Positions 9,929 through 18,600 of a stretch of DNA of 64,000 bases are shown one piece after another. Positions within the stretch are counted from its first letter, which is position 1. The number at the start of each line of letters is the position of its first letter. The stretch is from CAYYFV01 sp964451705 (lineage in GTDB: Bacteria; Patescibacteriota; Gracilibacteria; UBA1369; GCA-2718715), in contig CAYVIV010000001.1 in the NCBI GenBank assembly GCA_964451705.1, positions 1-64,000 on the forward strand, written 5' to 3'. The position numbers and the translations under genes were made by a program. Under the pieces are notes generated by a model. It ran no database searches, was not told the origin of the DNA, and saw nothing but the letters and a program-made list of their open reading frames with translations.

Positions 9929-10846
9929 ATGAGTGATTTTGAAAATAGAGATTGGACCAGATGCTTGGAGCTTGCAGAAGAGAGTAGTGAGTTCAAAGAT
10001 GCCTTCAACAAGGAATTCAACCTTTTAACTACTTTAGCTAGTGAGCGAATGCTTGGTGAGCATGTAACTGTTATGTGTTGTGGAGATGGGAGAGAGATAG
10101 GGCTAATCTTAGATCTGCAGAGAGATTATCCTCAAGTTAAACAAATAACTGGTGTCGATTTGCTAGATATTTCAATTCAGCAAGTAAGACAGAAAGTAAA
10201 GTCTAGAGTTGATGACATTTCTGCTGTTGGAATCACTCTGCTTATTGAAGATGCCACTAAGACATCTATACCACTAGAGTCTCAAGACACTGTCATGTGT
10301 ATGCTGACTATGGTTAATTTTGATGATAAGTTGATTTCTGCAATGTTTGAACATGTGCAGGAAATATTGAAGCCAGGAGGTAAATTCATTTTTAGTCTCT
10401 ATAATCACCAAGCTTTTGATGCTAGATACAACCTGTATTCTGATGTGGGCGTCCCATTTGTGGATTCTGATCGTGACTCCGGTTTGTTTACTTTTGCGGA
10501 GGGCTGGGAGGAGGCTAGCTTTTCTCGGCAGTTTACTGAGTCTCAAGTTAGAGAGATTGTAGAAAAAAGTCCTTTAGAATTTTCACACTTTGATACTAAA
10601 GGTATTACTCATATAGCTGTAATTGAAAAAACAAAGAGCAGTAAGCAGTATACGACTTTTGTGAAAGCATCTTGGTTTAGTAGAGCTGCGGTGGCAGCTT
10701 CGATAGTATTCTCAGTTGGAGGACTCTCTGATTTTGCCAATGCACAGTTTGCAAGAGAAACAAGAGAGTGTCACGGGGTTTACAGAATTATGGAAATTGC
10801 TCCCGGAGTCACTCACGGTTTTTGTTTAACGAATGAAGAAAGATAA
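9929..10846 (+). CDS. class I SAM-dependent methyltransferase with C-terminal secretory-signal-like tail
   Basis: 305 residues. The Rossmann methyltransferase fold is shown by motif I VTVMCCGDGRE (46-56), the acidic end of strand 2 in ITGVDLLD (D77), an EDATKTSIP segment, MCMLTMVNF (motif IV region) and LKPGGKFIFSLYN (post-I/motif VI region). The substrate is unknown. After ~245 the chain becomes odd: KASWFSRAAVAAS, a hydrophobic run, then FANAQF resembling a signal-peptidase site, and a ~35-residue Cys-containing tail. This looks like a signal peptide fused behind an enzyme, or one membrane anchor. Stands alone with its own promoter; could be an acquired gene. Confidence 0.7.
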   Translation: MSDFENRDWTRCLELAEESSEFKDAFNKEFNLLTTLASERMLGEHVTVMCCGDGREIGLILDLQRDYPQVKQITGVDLLDISIQQVRQKVKSRVDDISAVGITLLIEDATKTSIPLESQDTVMCMLTMVNFDDKLISAMFEHVQEILKPGGKFIFSLYNHQAFDARYNLYSDVGVPFVDSDRDSGLFTFAEGWEEASFSRQFTESQVREIVEKSPLEFSHFDTKGITHIAVIEKTKSSKQYTTFVKASWFSRAAVAASIVFSVGGLSDFANAQFARETRECHGVYRIMEIAPGVTHGFCLTNEER

Positions 10847-10887
10847 AAACCAGGACTTTTGTCGGGTTTAGCTTGCGACATAAGAAT

Positions 10888-12000
10888 TTATTGCTGGATG
10901 AAGTCTAAGACTTCTAGTCTGCCGTCTTTAGCTAAGAACTCTAGCATTGCACCGCCGCCAGTGGAGACGAAGCTAAAGCTGTTTGGGGCGATCTGAAATT
11001 GATTTAAAAGTTTAATGGTATCACCACCGCCTAGCGTAGCTTTTGGGGACTTGGCAATGGCTTTGAGTATAGATTCTGAGCCAGCACAAAAGTTTGGATT
11101 GTCTGTATATCCCATGGGACCGTTAAAAATGATAGCTTGGCTATTTGCTAGGATTTCTGTGTAGTTTTTGATAGTTTGGCTGCCAATGTCTCCTATAGTC
11201 TGACTGTCTTGTACTTGAGTAGTGTTGTGTGTTTGCTGGTCTGTAAGGCTGTTTGCACAGCAAAAGTCTGATGGTAGGATTATTTTGTCCGCTGCTTTGT
11301 TTAAAAGCTCTTGGCAGGCTGGAATTAGATCGTCATCGCAAATAGAACTACCAATTGCGACACCCTTGGCCTTGAGAAAAGTGTTTGCCATGACTCCTCC
11401 AAGTAGAATCTGAGAAGCTTGATCGATAAAATGTTGTATGAGTTTGATTTTTGTTTTGGCCTTAGCGCCTCCCATTACCAAAACTGGGTTTGGGTAAGCT
11501 AGGCTTAACTGCAGGTTAAGAATTTCTTTTTTGGTTAGGGGACCGAGCTGAGATGGCAAGTGGTTTGCCAGCGCATATGTACTTAGATGTTTTCTGTGGC
11601 TACATGCAAAAGCATCGAATACAAATCTATCGAAACTACTAGCTATTTGTGCAGCTACAGTTTGGTTGCAGGATTTTTCCCAGTCATAAAAGCGAGTATT
11701 TTCTAATAACAAAATTTGATTGGCCTGTAACCCTTGGAGTTTGCTACGAATACTGTCTGAATCATAGTTGTCACTAAATATCACTTGGCAATCCCAGGCT
11801 TTTTCTAGCTCTGGGATTAGGTTTTTAAGGCTGAGTTGCTCTGTAATACCATCTGGTCGACCAAGGTGTGAGAGCACGCAAAGTTTAGCTTGTTTTTTGT
11901 AATGATCGATAGTTTGTTTACAGGCTAAAATTCTCGAATTATCTTTGACAACTCCATTGTCAATTGAGACATTTAAGTCTAATCGTATAAGGATATGCAT
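10888..12000 (-). CDS. pgk: phosphoglycerate kinase
   Basis: Transfers phosphate from 1,3-bisphosphoglycerate to ADP in lower glycolysis. It is 370 residues, slightly shorter than the usual ~390. Signatures: ILIRLDLNVSIDNGVVKDNSRI at the N-terminus, SHLGRPDG, LLLENTRFY, FVFDAFACSHR, VMGGAKAKTKI, IIFNGPMGY and the C-terminal TLGGGDTI plus FVSTGGGAMLEFL (nucleotide-binding loop). The start overlaps the stop of the upstream membrane protein by one base (TAATG), suggesting translational coupling. tpiA and gpmI elsewhere in the window belong to the same pathway. Confidence 0.95.
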   Translation of the reverse strand: MHILIRLDLNVSIDNGVVKDNSRILACKQTIDHYKKQAKLCVLSHLGRPDGITEQLSLKNLIPELEKAWDCQVIFSDNYDSDSIRSKLQGLQANQILLLENTRFYDWEKSCNQTVAAQIASSFDRFVFDAFACSHRKHLSTYALANHLPSQLGPLTKKEILNLQLSLAYPNPVLVMGGAKAKTKIKLIQHFIDQASQILLGGVMANTFLKAKGVAIGSSICDDDLIPACQELLNKAADKIILPSDFCCANSLTDQQTHNTTQVQDSQTIGDIGSQTIKNYTEILANSQAIIFNGPMGYTDNPNFCAGSESILKAIAKSPKATLGGGDTIKLLNQFQIAPNSFSFVSTGGGAMLEFLAKDGRLEVLDFIQQ

Positions 12001-12827
12001 TATTTTGTTTGTTTTAAGAAGTTAAACACTTCGGAGAAGTAATTAATGCCAAAGGCTATAACCAAGTTAATTGCTAAAAGGCTAAAGTAGAACTCTGTAT
12101 GTGCTAAACCTTGTAGAAAGTCGAATTTGTAGGTGATTAGCGTGTTATCAATACCAGTTTCTGGGCTCATGAGCATAAGTGTGCTGCTGGTCATACCTAT
12201 AAAGTATACAACTACAAATGTTGCAACTCTGCATGTTAGAAACCAGAGTTTATTTTCTGTAAGTTTAGCTGATAGTTCTAGTGATTCTTTGGCTTTAGTC
12301 TTTTTGTTTAGGGCAAAGATAGAAGCAAATAAATAAGTTAGACTAATTTTTGCTATTCTGTAGATACAATATACAACAAGCACACCCATTAGAATCCATA
12401 AAAATGAGTAGCCGTTGAGCCCCGCAAAAACTGCTTCTACACCACTAGTTGTAAATATTGGTGCAGCAGCAAGGAAAAAGCATGCTACTATAATTAATAG
12501 CCAGGGTAGCAGTTTGATGAAAATATAAATTTGAGACATAACCCAGGTCCAGAGTTTAGTTTTGAGTGTTTGTAGAAAACTCTTGATTTTAAGTTCCTTT
12601 TTAGAGAGTCTGTTAATAAGGAAATCCGAGTAAAATTGGCTTAAAACTGCTATCAGTATTAAAACCAGGCCACAAATTAAAATATATTGCAAATTTTGAT
12701 TCTCTAAGTGACTTGTAAAATTTGTTTGAGAAAGTTCACTATATAAAAACCCTATACTAACTGGTAAGGTGAGCATGTAGCGCTTGGGAATTTTTTTAAT
12801 TGCTTGTAATAAAAATGCAGGAGGCAT
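12000..12827 (-). CDS. polytopic membrane protein of unknown function
   Basis: 275 residues with about five to six hydrophobic spans (near 12-30, 47-67, 95-122, 135-170, 200-220, 245-265). Lys-rich loops sit between spans (RLSKKELKIK, NKKTKAKESLEL). I recognise no family. It is first in a two-gene operon with pgk (one-base overlap), but nothing in the sequence links it to glycolysis. Confidence 0.6.
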   Translation of the reverse strand: MPPAFLLQAIKKIPKRYMLTLPVSIGFLYSELSQTNFTSHLENQNLQYILICGLVLILIAVLSQFYSDFLINRLSKKELKIKSFLQTLKTKLWTWVMSQIYIFIKLLPWLLIIVACFFLAAAPIFTTSGVEAVFAGLNGYSFLWILMGVLVVYCIYRIAKISLTYLFASIFALNKKTKAKESLELSAKLTENKLWFLTCRVATFVVVYFIGMTSSTLMLMSPETGIDNTLITYKFDFLQGLAHTEFYFSLLAINLVIAFGINYFSEVFNFLKQTK

Positions 12828-12890
12828 TAGTATGAGGGTTATATTTTTTTAATTATAGCATTTGCTCTGGTTTGTACAAATTTTATTTAC

Positions 12891-12896
12891 TATAAT
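12891..12896 (+). promoter_or_regulatory. -10 box for the SLH-CAP gene
   Basis: Perfect TATAAT 29 bases before ATG 12925. There is no good -35 at 17 +/- 1 bases. Confidence 0.4.
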
Positions 12897-12924
12897 GGAT
12901 TTGATATTTTTAAAGTATTAATAT

Positions 12925-15429
12925 ATGAAACTTTTTTCAAAATTTATTAGCTTTGCTTTGGTACTAATGTTGAGTTTGGTATCAACTGTTTCTGTTTTTG
13001 CCCAGGTTAGTGCTGAAGTGCAAGAAAATCCATTTTTGGATATTTCTAGCTCCTATGTTTATTATGACTCAATTAAACTACTTAAGGATAGGGGAGTTAT
13101 TAATGGTTACCCCGATGGAACATTTAAACCCAATAAGGGATTAAGCCGTTCGGAGCTAACAAAAATTGTAGTTATTAGTTCCAATATACCAACTGCAGAG
13201 TTAACACAGTGTTTTCCAGATATAGATTTGACTCAATGGTATGCTCCTTATGTGTGCAGCGCTAAGGCTGCAGGTTTGGTGAAGGGTTATGTGGATGGTA
13301 CTTTTAAGCCAAGTCGTGAAATTTCTCGAGCAGAATCTATTAAAATCGTTGCCGAGGCTGAAAACTTTGATGTATCTCAAGATTTCACAGAAACTTTTGT
13401 AGATATTAAAGAGGCAGACTGGTTTTACAGATATGCAAATACTGCCAAGTCTTTAGGAGTACTGCCTTTTAGCTCTTTTTTAACAGCTGGGGTTGCTACT
13501 ACTCGAGCTGAATTCTCAGAGATTTATGCTAGGTCTATTACACTGCGTGAAGCCACTGCTGCAGCAGCTGGGCAATCGCCTGCAGCCATTGAGTCTACAC
13601 CAACAGATACGAGTGCTAATACAGATCAATCTGCAGCTAATACTACAGGTACGACAGGTACTACAGAGGATCCAGTGCAGCAGGCTCCTGAGCTAGATGC
13701 AGGTACTACAAATAATACGGCGCTTTCTGCAAGTGATTTTAATAAGACAATTTCTAAAACAGCATATGACAGTTTTGATTTTGAAACAGATATACCTCAG
13801 GTTTTTTTAAAGGACGAAATTTACACTTTTGCCGCAGATATAGATGCTGGTTTTGACTTTGGTTTTGCAGTCTTAGTCGAAGAGGATAAAGATAATCAAA
13901 ACTTTGTTGGGAGAGTGACTAATAACAAATTCGAAGTAGATATTGCCTTTCTATCAGAAGGTGACTACAAGCTAGGGTTTATTGCCGGTAATTCTGGTAA
14001 GACTAAGGTGTTTCCTATTAAAGTTGTCGATGGTTTACCTCCAGGCACAAGTGCTGTTAGCAAGCCAGTGGTGCAAGGTAGTGCTAATTTGGGTTTTCGG
14101 GGCCAAGTTCCTGGTATGTTTATGCCAGAGGCAGAGGGGTTTAAGCTTTTAAAACTATCGCAGTCAGGCAATTCTGAAGAGTTCTTAAGTCGTCAAAGTA
14201 TTGATTTTTTACCGATAAACTACAAGAAATTAGACCGTTTTTCTGAAGGTTTGGTGAATGTAGAGTTAAAATACTATGGTTTCGACTTAGAAACTGGAGT
14301 TTTGCGAGTTTCGCAATCCAATAGAGTTTTTGATGAACAAATCAATGCAGTGACTCATTTGTTTTCAGAGATCAATCCAGAGCTGCAAAGTTTGCAATTA
14401 GCGAATACTTTTACAGTCAATCAAAATTTATCTTTGTCATTTGCGACAGATTTAAACTTAAGTGATACAGTCTATCTAATCAAGCCAGATGGCTTAGTAG
14501 AAACAAATCGTTTAGCACTTAACAAGAATGGTAACAGCTACAGTTACGATTTTACTTTAGATCAAGATGGTACCTATGTAATTGAAATCAATAACACAGC
14601 TGGTCTTGCTGTTATTAATCATCCAATTTACAAGCAGGGCACCTTTCCACTGGTGGGAGAATACTTTGATGATTTTGAAACTGAACAAGACGGTACCTTT
14701 AATGAATCTGATCAAAAACAGTATTTGTTACAGTTAATCAACGAGGAGCGAGCAACTTATAACTTTACTCCAGTTAGCCTGGAACCCGAGCTTTCTAGCT
14801 TGTCACGACTGCACAATAACGACATGATAGACAGAGATTATTTTGCTCACGTTTCTTTAGATGGTTTAACACCAAACGATAGAAGAAATCGTGAAAACAT
14901 TAGCACGCCAGTTGGGGAAAACTTAGCAAAAGACCTCTCCACTCTACGTGCACACAATTCACTTATGAGAAGTGCGGCTCACAGAGCCAATATTTTAAAT
15001 CCCTCTTGGGACAAAGTGGGGATTTCTGTGCTACTAGACGACGATGGCTACTACTACGTAACTCAAGAGTTCTCTTATGATTTTGACCGTTTACAAAATG
15101 AATTTTTGACTCAATTAGCTCAAATCAATCAAAATTTACGTTCGAATGCTCAGTTAACTCAAGTTTCTGAAGACTGGACGACTTTAATGATAGATTCTGG
15201 CCAATTTGGTACCTCTATAGATGGACAGGGGATTTTTGACTCTATTACTCAAGAATCTGGTTTCACTAGACTTTTCAGCCTAATTTCGAAATCTTCGGAT
15301 CTAAGTGGTATTATGGATTTGATATCTGAAAATGCTAACATTGCGGACCTCGCCAATGACAAATTTGGTTTTGGCATGCAAATCGATGACGACGGACTCA
15401 TTAATTTCGTCCTAATTTTTGGCAGCTAA
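12925..15429 (+). CDS. secreted surface protein: three SLH domains plus CAP (SCP/PR-1-like) domain
   Basis: 834 residues, exported by a signal peptide (MKLFSKFIS, hydrophobic core, VFAQ site near 26). Three S-layer homology domains follow: FLDISSSYVYYDSIKLL...GYPDGTFKPNKGLSRSE (about 36-80), FPDIDLTQWYAPYV...GYVDGTFKPSREISRAE (97-140) and FVDIKEADWFYRYA...TTRAEF (158-200). SLH domains normally hold proteins on wall-linked polymers. A Thr/Ala-rich linker (205-260) and a long central region of uncertain fold come next. A CAP domain lies near 593-717: LLQLINEERATYN, DMIDRDYFAHVS, VGENLAK, HRANILNPSWDKVGI. CAP proteins occur in secreted bacterial proteins with varied, often unknown roles. Two hairpins follow the stop. 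Confidence 0.9.
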   Translation: MKLFSKFISFALVLMLSLVSTVSVFAQVSAEVQENPFLDISSSYVYYDSIKLLKDRGVINGYPDGTFKPNKGLSRSELTKIVVISSNIPTAELTQCFPDIDLTQWYAPYVCSAKAAGLVKGYVDGTFKPSREISRAESIKIVAEAENFDVSQDFTETFVDIKEADWFYRYANTAKSLGVLPFSSFLTAGVATTRAEFSEIYARSITLREATAAAAGQSPAAIESTPTDTSANTDQSAANTTGTTGTTEDPVQQAPELDAGTTNNTALSASDFNKTISKTAYDSFDFETDIPQVFLKDEIYTFAADIDAGFDFGFAVLVEEDKDNQNFVGRVTNNKFEVDIAFLSEGDYKLGFIAGNSGKTKVFPIKVVDGLPPGTSAVSKPVVQGSANLGFRGQVPGMFMPEAEGFKLLKLSQSGNSEEFLSRQSIDFLPINYKKLDRFSEGLVNVELKYYGFDLETGVLRVSQSNRVFDEQINAVTHLFSEINPELQSLQLANTFTVNQNLSLSFATDLNLSDTVYLIKPDGLVETNRLALNKNGNSYSYDFTLDQDGTYVIEINNTAGLAVINHPIYKQGTFPLVGEYFDDFETEQDGTFNESDQKQYLLQLINEERATYNFTPVSLEPELSSLSRLHNNDMIDRDYFAHVSLDGLTPNDRRNRENISTPVGENLAKDLSTLRAHNSLMRSAAHRANILNPSWDKVGISVLLDDDGYYYVTQEFSYDFDRLQNEFLTQLAQINQNLRSNAQLTQVSEDWTTLMIDSGQFGTSIDGQGIFDSITQESGFTRLFSLISKSSDLSGIMDLISENANIADLANDKFGFGMQIDDDGLINFVLIFGS

Positions 15430-15480
15430 GCCGCTTGGCTTAGCCCTCATATTCACTTTTAGGCAGCTAACCGGCTGCCT
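15425..15480 (+). terminator. two successive hairpins after the SLH-CAP gene
   Basis: GCTAAGCC-GCTT-GGCTTAGC (15425-15444, 8-bp perfect stem overlapping the TAA stop) and AGGCAGC-TAACCG-GCTGCCT (15461-15480, 7-bp stem). Neither has a long T-run, so termination strength is uncertain. The rest of the gap up to 15594 shows nothing recognisable. Confidence 0.55.
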
Positions 15481-15594
15481 CATTTATTAAAGATCTTATG
15501 ATTCTTGATTATTTTACTTAACTCTTGTGTTTTGAACTTATTTTTTCATGTGCTGCCCTTGTTGTCAGCTGGTAGTAAATGTTGTGTTACAACC

Positions 15595-15622
15595 TTGACA
15601 TTATGAATAACCTGTGTATAAT
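15595..15622 (+). promoter_or_regulatory. consensus sigma-70 promoter for the PP2C gene
   Basis: Perfect TTGACA (15595-15600), 16-base spacer, perfect TATAAT (15617-15622). Expected transcription start near 15629 leaves about 15 bases before ATG 15644, with no SD. This is the strongest promoter in the window and implies a highly expressed, near-leaderless mRNA. Confidence 0.8.
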
Positions 15623-15643
15623 TGGTCTAACTAATTTTTTTAT

Positions 15644-18600
15644 ATGAATGATTCCTCTAATAAACCTCAAGGCCGCGAAGAAATGATAGATGCTGCGAGC
15701 CCAGGAGCCTATGTAAGTCCAGATTCGCAACATGCAAAAGCAATGACTCCAGAGTTTAACTTGGACAGTTTTATGAGTTATATAGTTGGGGAATCAACTG
15801 AGAATTTTGATTTAATGGATTATTTTGGACCATATAATGCATATATTGTACAGAGCTATAAGGATGAGATTATTCCTCTACTGTTAGCTAATTTAGACGA
15901 AACAGATGATAAATTTACGAGTGATATGTTTGTAGGAAGGCGCAAGTCAGACTTGAAGAAAATATTCGATAAGATATCTACAGATTTAAAGAGCCAAGCT
16001 AATGATGCTATAGATGAAGTTCACAGGAGGTTAACTAGCTCTGTCCTTGAAGATTTTACACCAGGTAAACCAAAGAGGGTTACTTGCGATACAGAGCGGA
16101 CTTCACGAGATCTGATTGGAGATTATGTTGTTTCTGAATTAAATAAGATTAATTTGTCCTTACAGTCCGATGAAGTTGAAGGCGAACTTGAACAGCTACA
16201 TGTGTCTTCTCAAACTACACATGTTGGCAACCTAGCAAGTGCAGATGTTGTACCCTTAGACAATCCATTACAACTACAGCATGGACCTGATCGTGAGGTT
16301 ATAGGAGATTGTTTGAAAGGATCTAGAGAACAGAGATTCCAAAAGGATGTTGACCAGCTTAGCTTGTATCGACCTGCTGATTATTTTAGTGAAGAATCAT
16401 GTGGTGGCGATGAAATTAGATGCTATTCTTCATTAGGTTTGACTAAGAAGAGAGCTGTAAATAAGCCTAATGAAGATTGGGTTAATTCTGGTGAAACTGC
16501 AGATGGATTTTCCTTTGGTATCTTGATGGATGGTAACTCTGTTCCAAAGGGTGCTAATAAGTTAACTACTGTACTTGGTTCTTATCTAACTCAGAAATTG
16601 TCCGAGTTTGAATATTCCAATGCAACTCAATACACTTCTTTGCAGACACTGAAGAGAGCTTTAAATGGATGGGTGCAAGGATTTAACTTATTAAACAAAG
16701 GACATGATTTAAGGACAACTCTTGCACTGGTAGTCAGACTGCCGATGACAGAGGGCAGCAATATTAACTATGCTGTTTTGAATATAGGTGATTCTTTTAT
16801 TTGTAAACTTTCTGAAGGTAAACTCTCCTTGTTAGCTAAAAGACATGTTCAGTGGAATTCTAAGAATCAACCAGCAATTGCTAAAGTTGTACGTTACAAT
16901 CAAGCTGGATTAGATTGTGATACTAGTGATTTAAAAGAGGTTAGTTTAGTGCCTGGTGAGGAGATTGTAATGTGTAGTGATGGCTTGCCTGTAAATAGAA
17001 ATCAGATGCGTGCTATAGATGTTGCTTCTATAGAAACTGCGAATCATGATGAAATAGAACAGGGGCGGGATGCACTACAAGATTTCTTTCCTTTTGTAGA
17101 AGGTTTACAGGATTCACCTGATAATTTTGCTGAGCTCTTGAAAAAATCTTTAAATAACAACAGTACTGTTAAGGATAATATAGCACTTTGGATTAATAAG
17201 CCTGCTGTTTCTGTGCAACCTAAGAAGTTAGTTGACGCGCGCATATACTCTAGTTCTGTGGTGTTCACAGTGGATGAGATACAGAAAGTAACAGAATATC
17301 ACCTCTCTCCTGCAGGGGTTAAAATTACAGCTGTTCGAAATTTTAGGGATGGTACTTTAGATTTTAAATACTCTCCTGAGTTGCCGGATGGTTTTGGTTT
17401 AACAACTTATGTTTCAGACCTCATTAATAGATTTACTCAGAGATATGAGAAATCGAATAGTCCTTTTTTAAAGACACAGTTAGTTCAAGAATTCAACCGT
17501 TTATTTGGTGATAACTATTGTTTTAAGATAGAAAATACTACTTATGATAAAGAAGTTTCAGATATGGTGTTTAGGGCTAAAGATGTTGAATTTAAGCATA
17601 CTTTAAAGGAATCTCATGAACTTCATGCATTATCAAATCTAGGATATGTCTCCTACTTGGTTGATTGTTTATACTTTTTAGAAGGCGTGGCATGTCAGAA
17701 CCTTCAGAATAAAGATTGGTTTTCTCCTACTCAGCGAGGGGGTTTAGGTATCCAAAATAGAAAAATTCTAGATTTGATAAGGAAAGCTTGTACAGATTTA
17801 AATGTTAGTAGTGAGCATGAACTTTTTATCTTAGTCAAGAAATATATAGTTTTATTAAGCAAATATAAAACATTCCCTGTAGTTAGTGATAACTATGTTC
17901 AGAAACTTATGCTGGCTGGAGTAGTTCCTTCCCCTTTAATGGTAGGAGAAACGGATACTGTAGCTAGTTTAATACTGGCTAATAATTTGAACTTCAAGGA
18001 ACTGTTGAAGCAATCGTTATTGTTTGAGGATGATTTAATTGCATTGATTAACTATGGATGTACTACAAAATTCCCACTTGAGTTTGTGCAGCAGATTTTG
18101 CTTCAGAAACCAAGCTTATTTTTGCCAGGAAACGGCCAGTTTAAGCTTTTAGATTTTTTGAAGACACAAAACGCACATATTCCAGTTGCAAGTGTGTTGA
18201 AGATCCTTAGCCTGCCTAACAGCCTATCTGAGACGAATGTATTAGATTCTAATTCATTTGAGCACTCGCAACTGTTAGCTTTGCTTCCTTATATAAAGTT
18301 TGAAGGTGACAATAAGTCTGAGAATTATAAGATCATTTTAAAATCACTAACTGGATTGACAGATGGTCTTAAAAGCTTAATAACTAGAGAGCCTAAAAAT
18401 TCACTGCAGAGTTTTGGTTATACATTTAAAGTTGTTGAGACTGGCAATACTGAGAACCCGACTTCTGGTATTCAACTAGTTGATAACGAAGGAAATGTTA
18501 TTCCAGCCAGGTACTATGATGAAAATATAAAGTACCTTTTGCAATCTTCTGTTGCCATTGGTACTAAACAAGAATACGTAGATTTTTTAAATTTAAATTC

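Noticed and set aside
9784..10846. Methyltransferase region as a mobile element
   Set aside because: No transposase, integrase, terminal repeats or tRNA edge could be seen around it.
15425..15480. Small RNA or attenuator made of the two hairpins
   Set aside because: No promoter directly before them and no leader peptide; a terminator pair or simple hairpins explain them.
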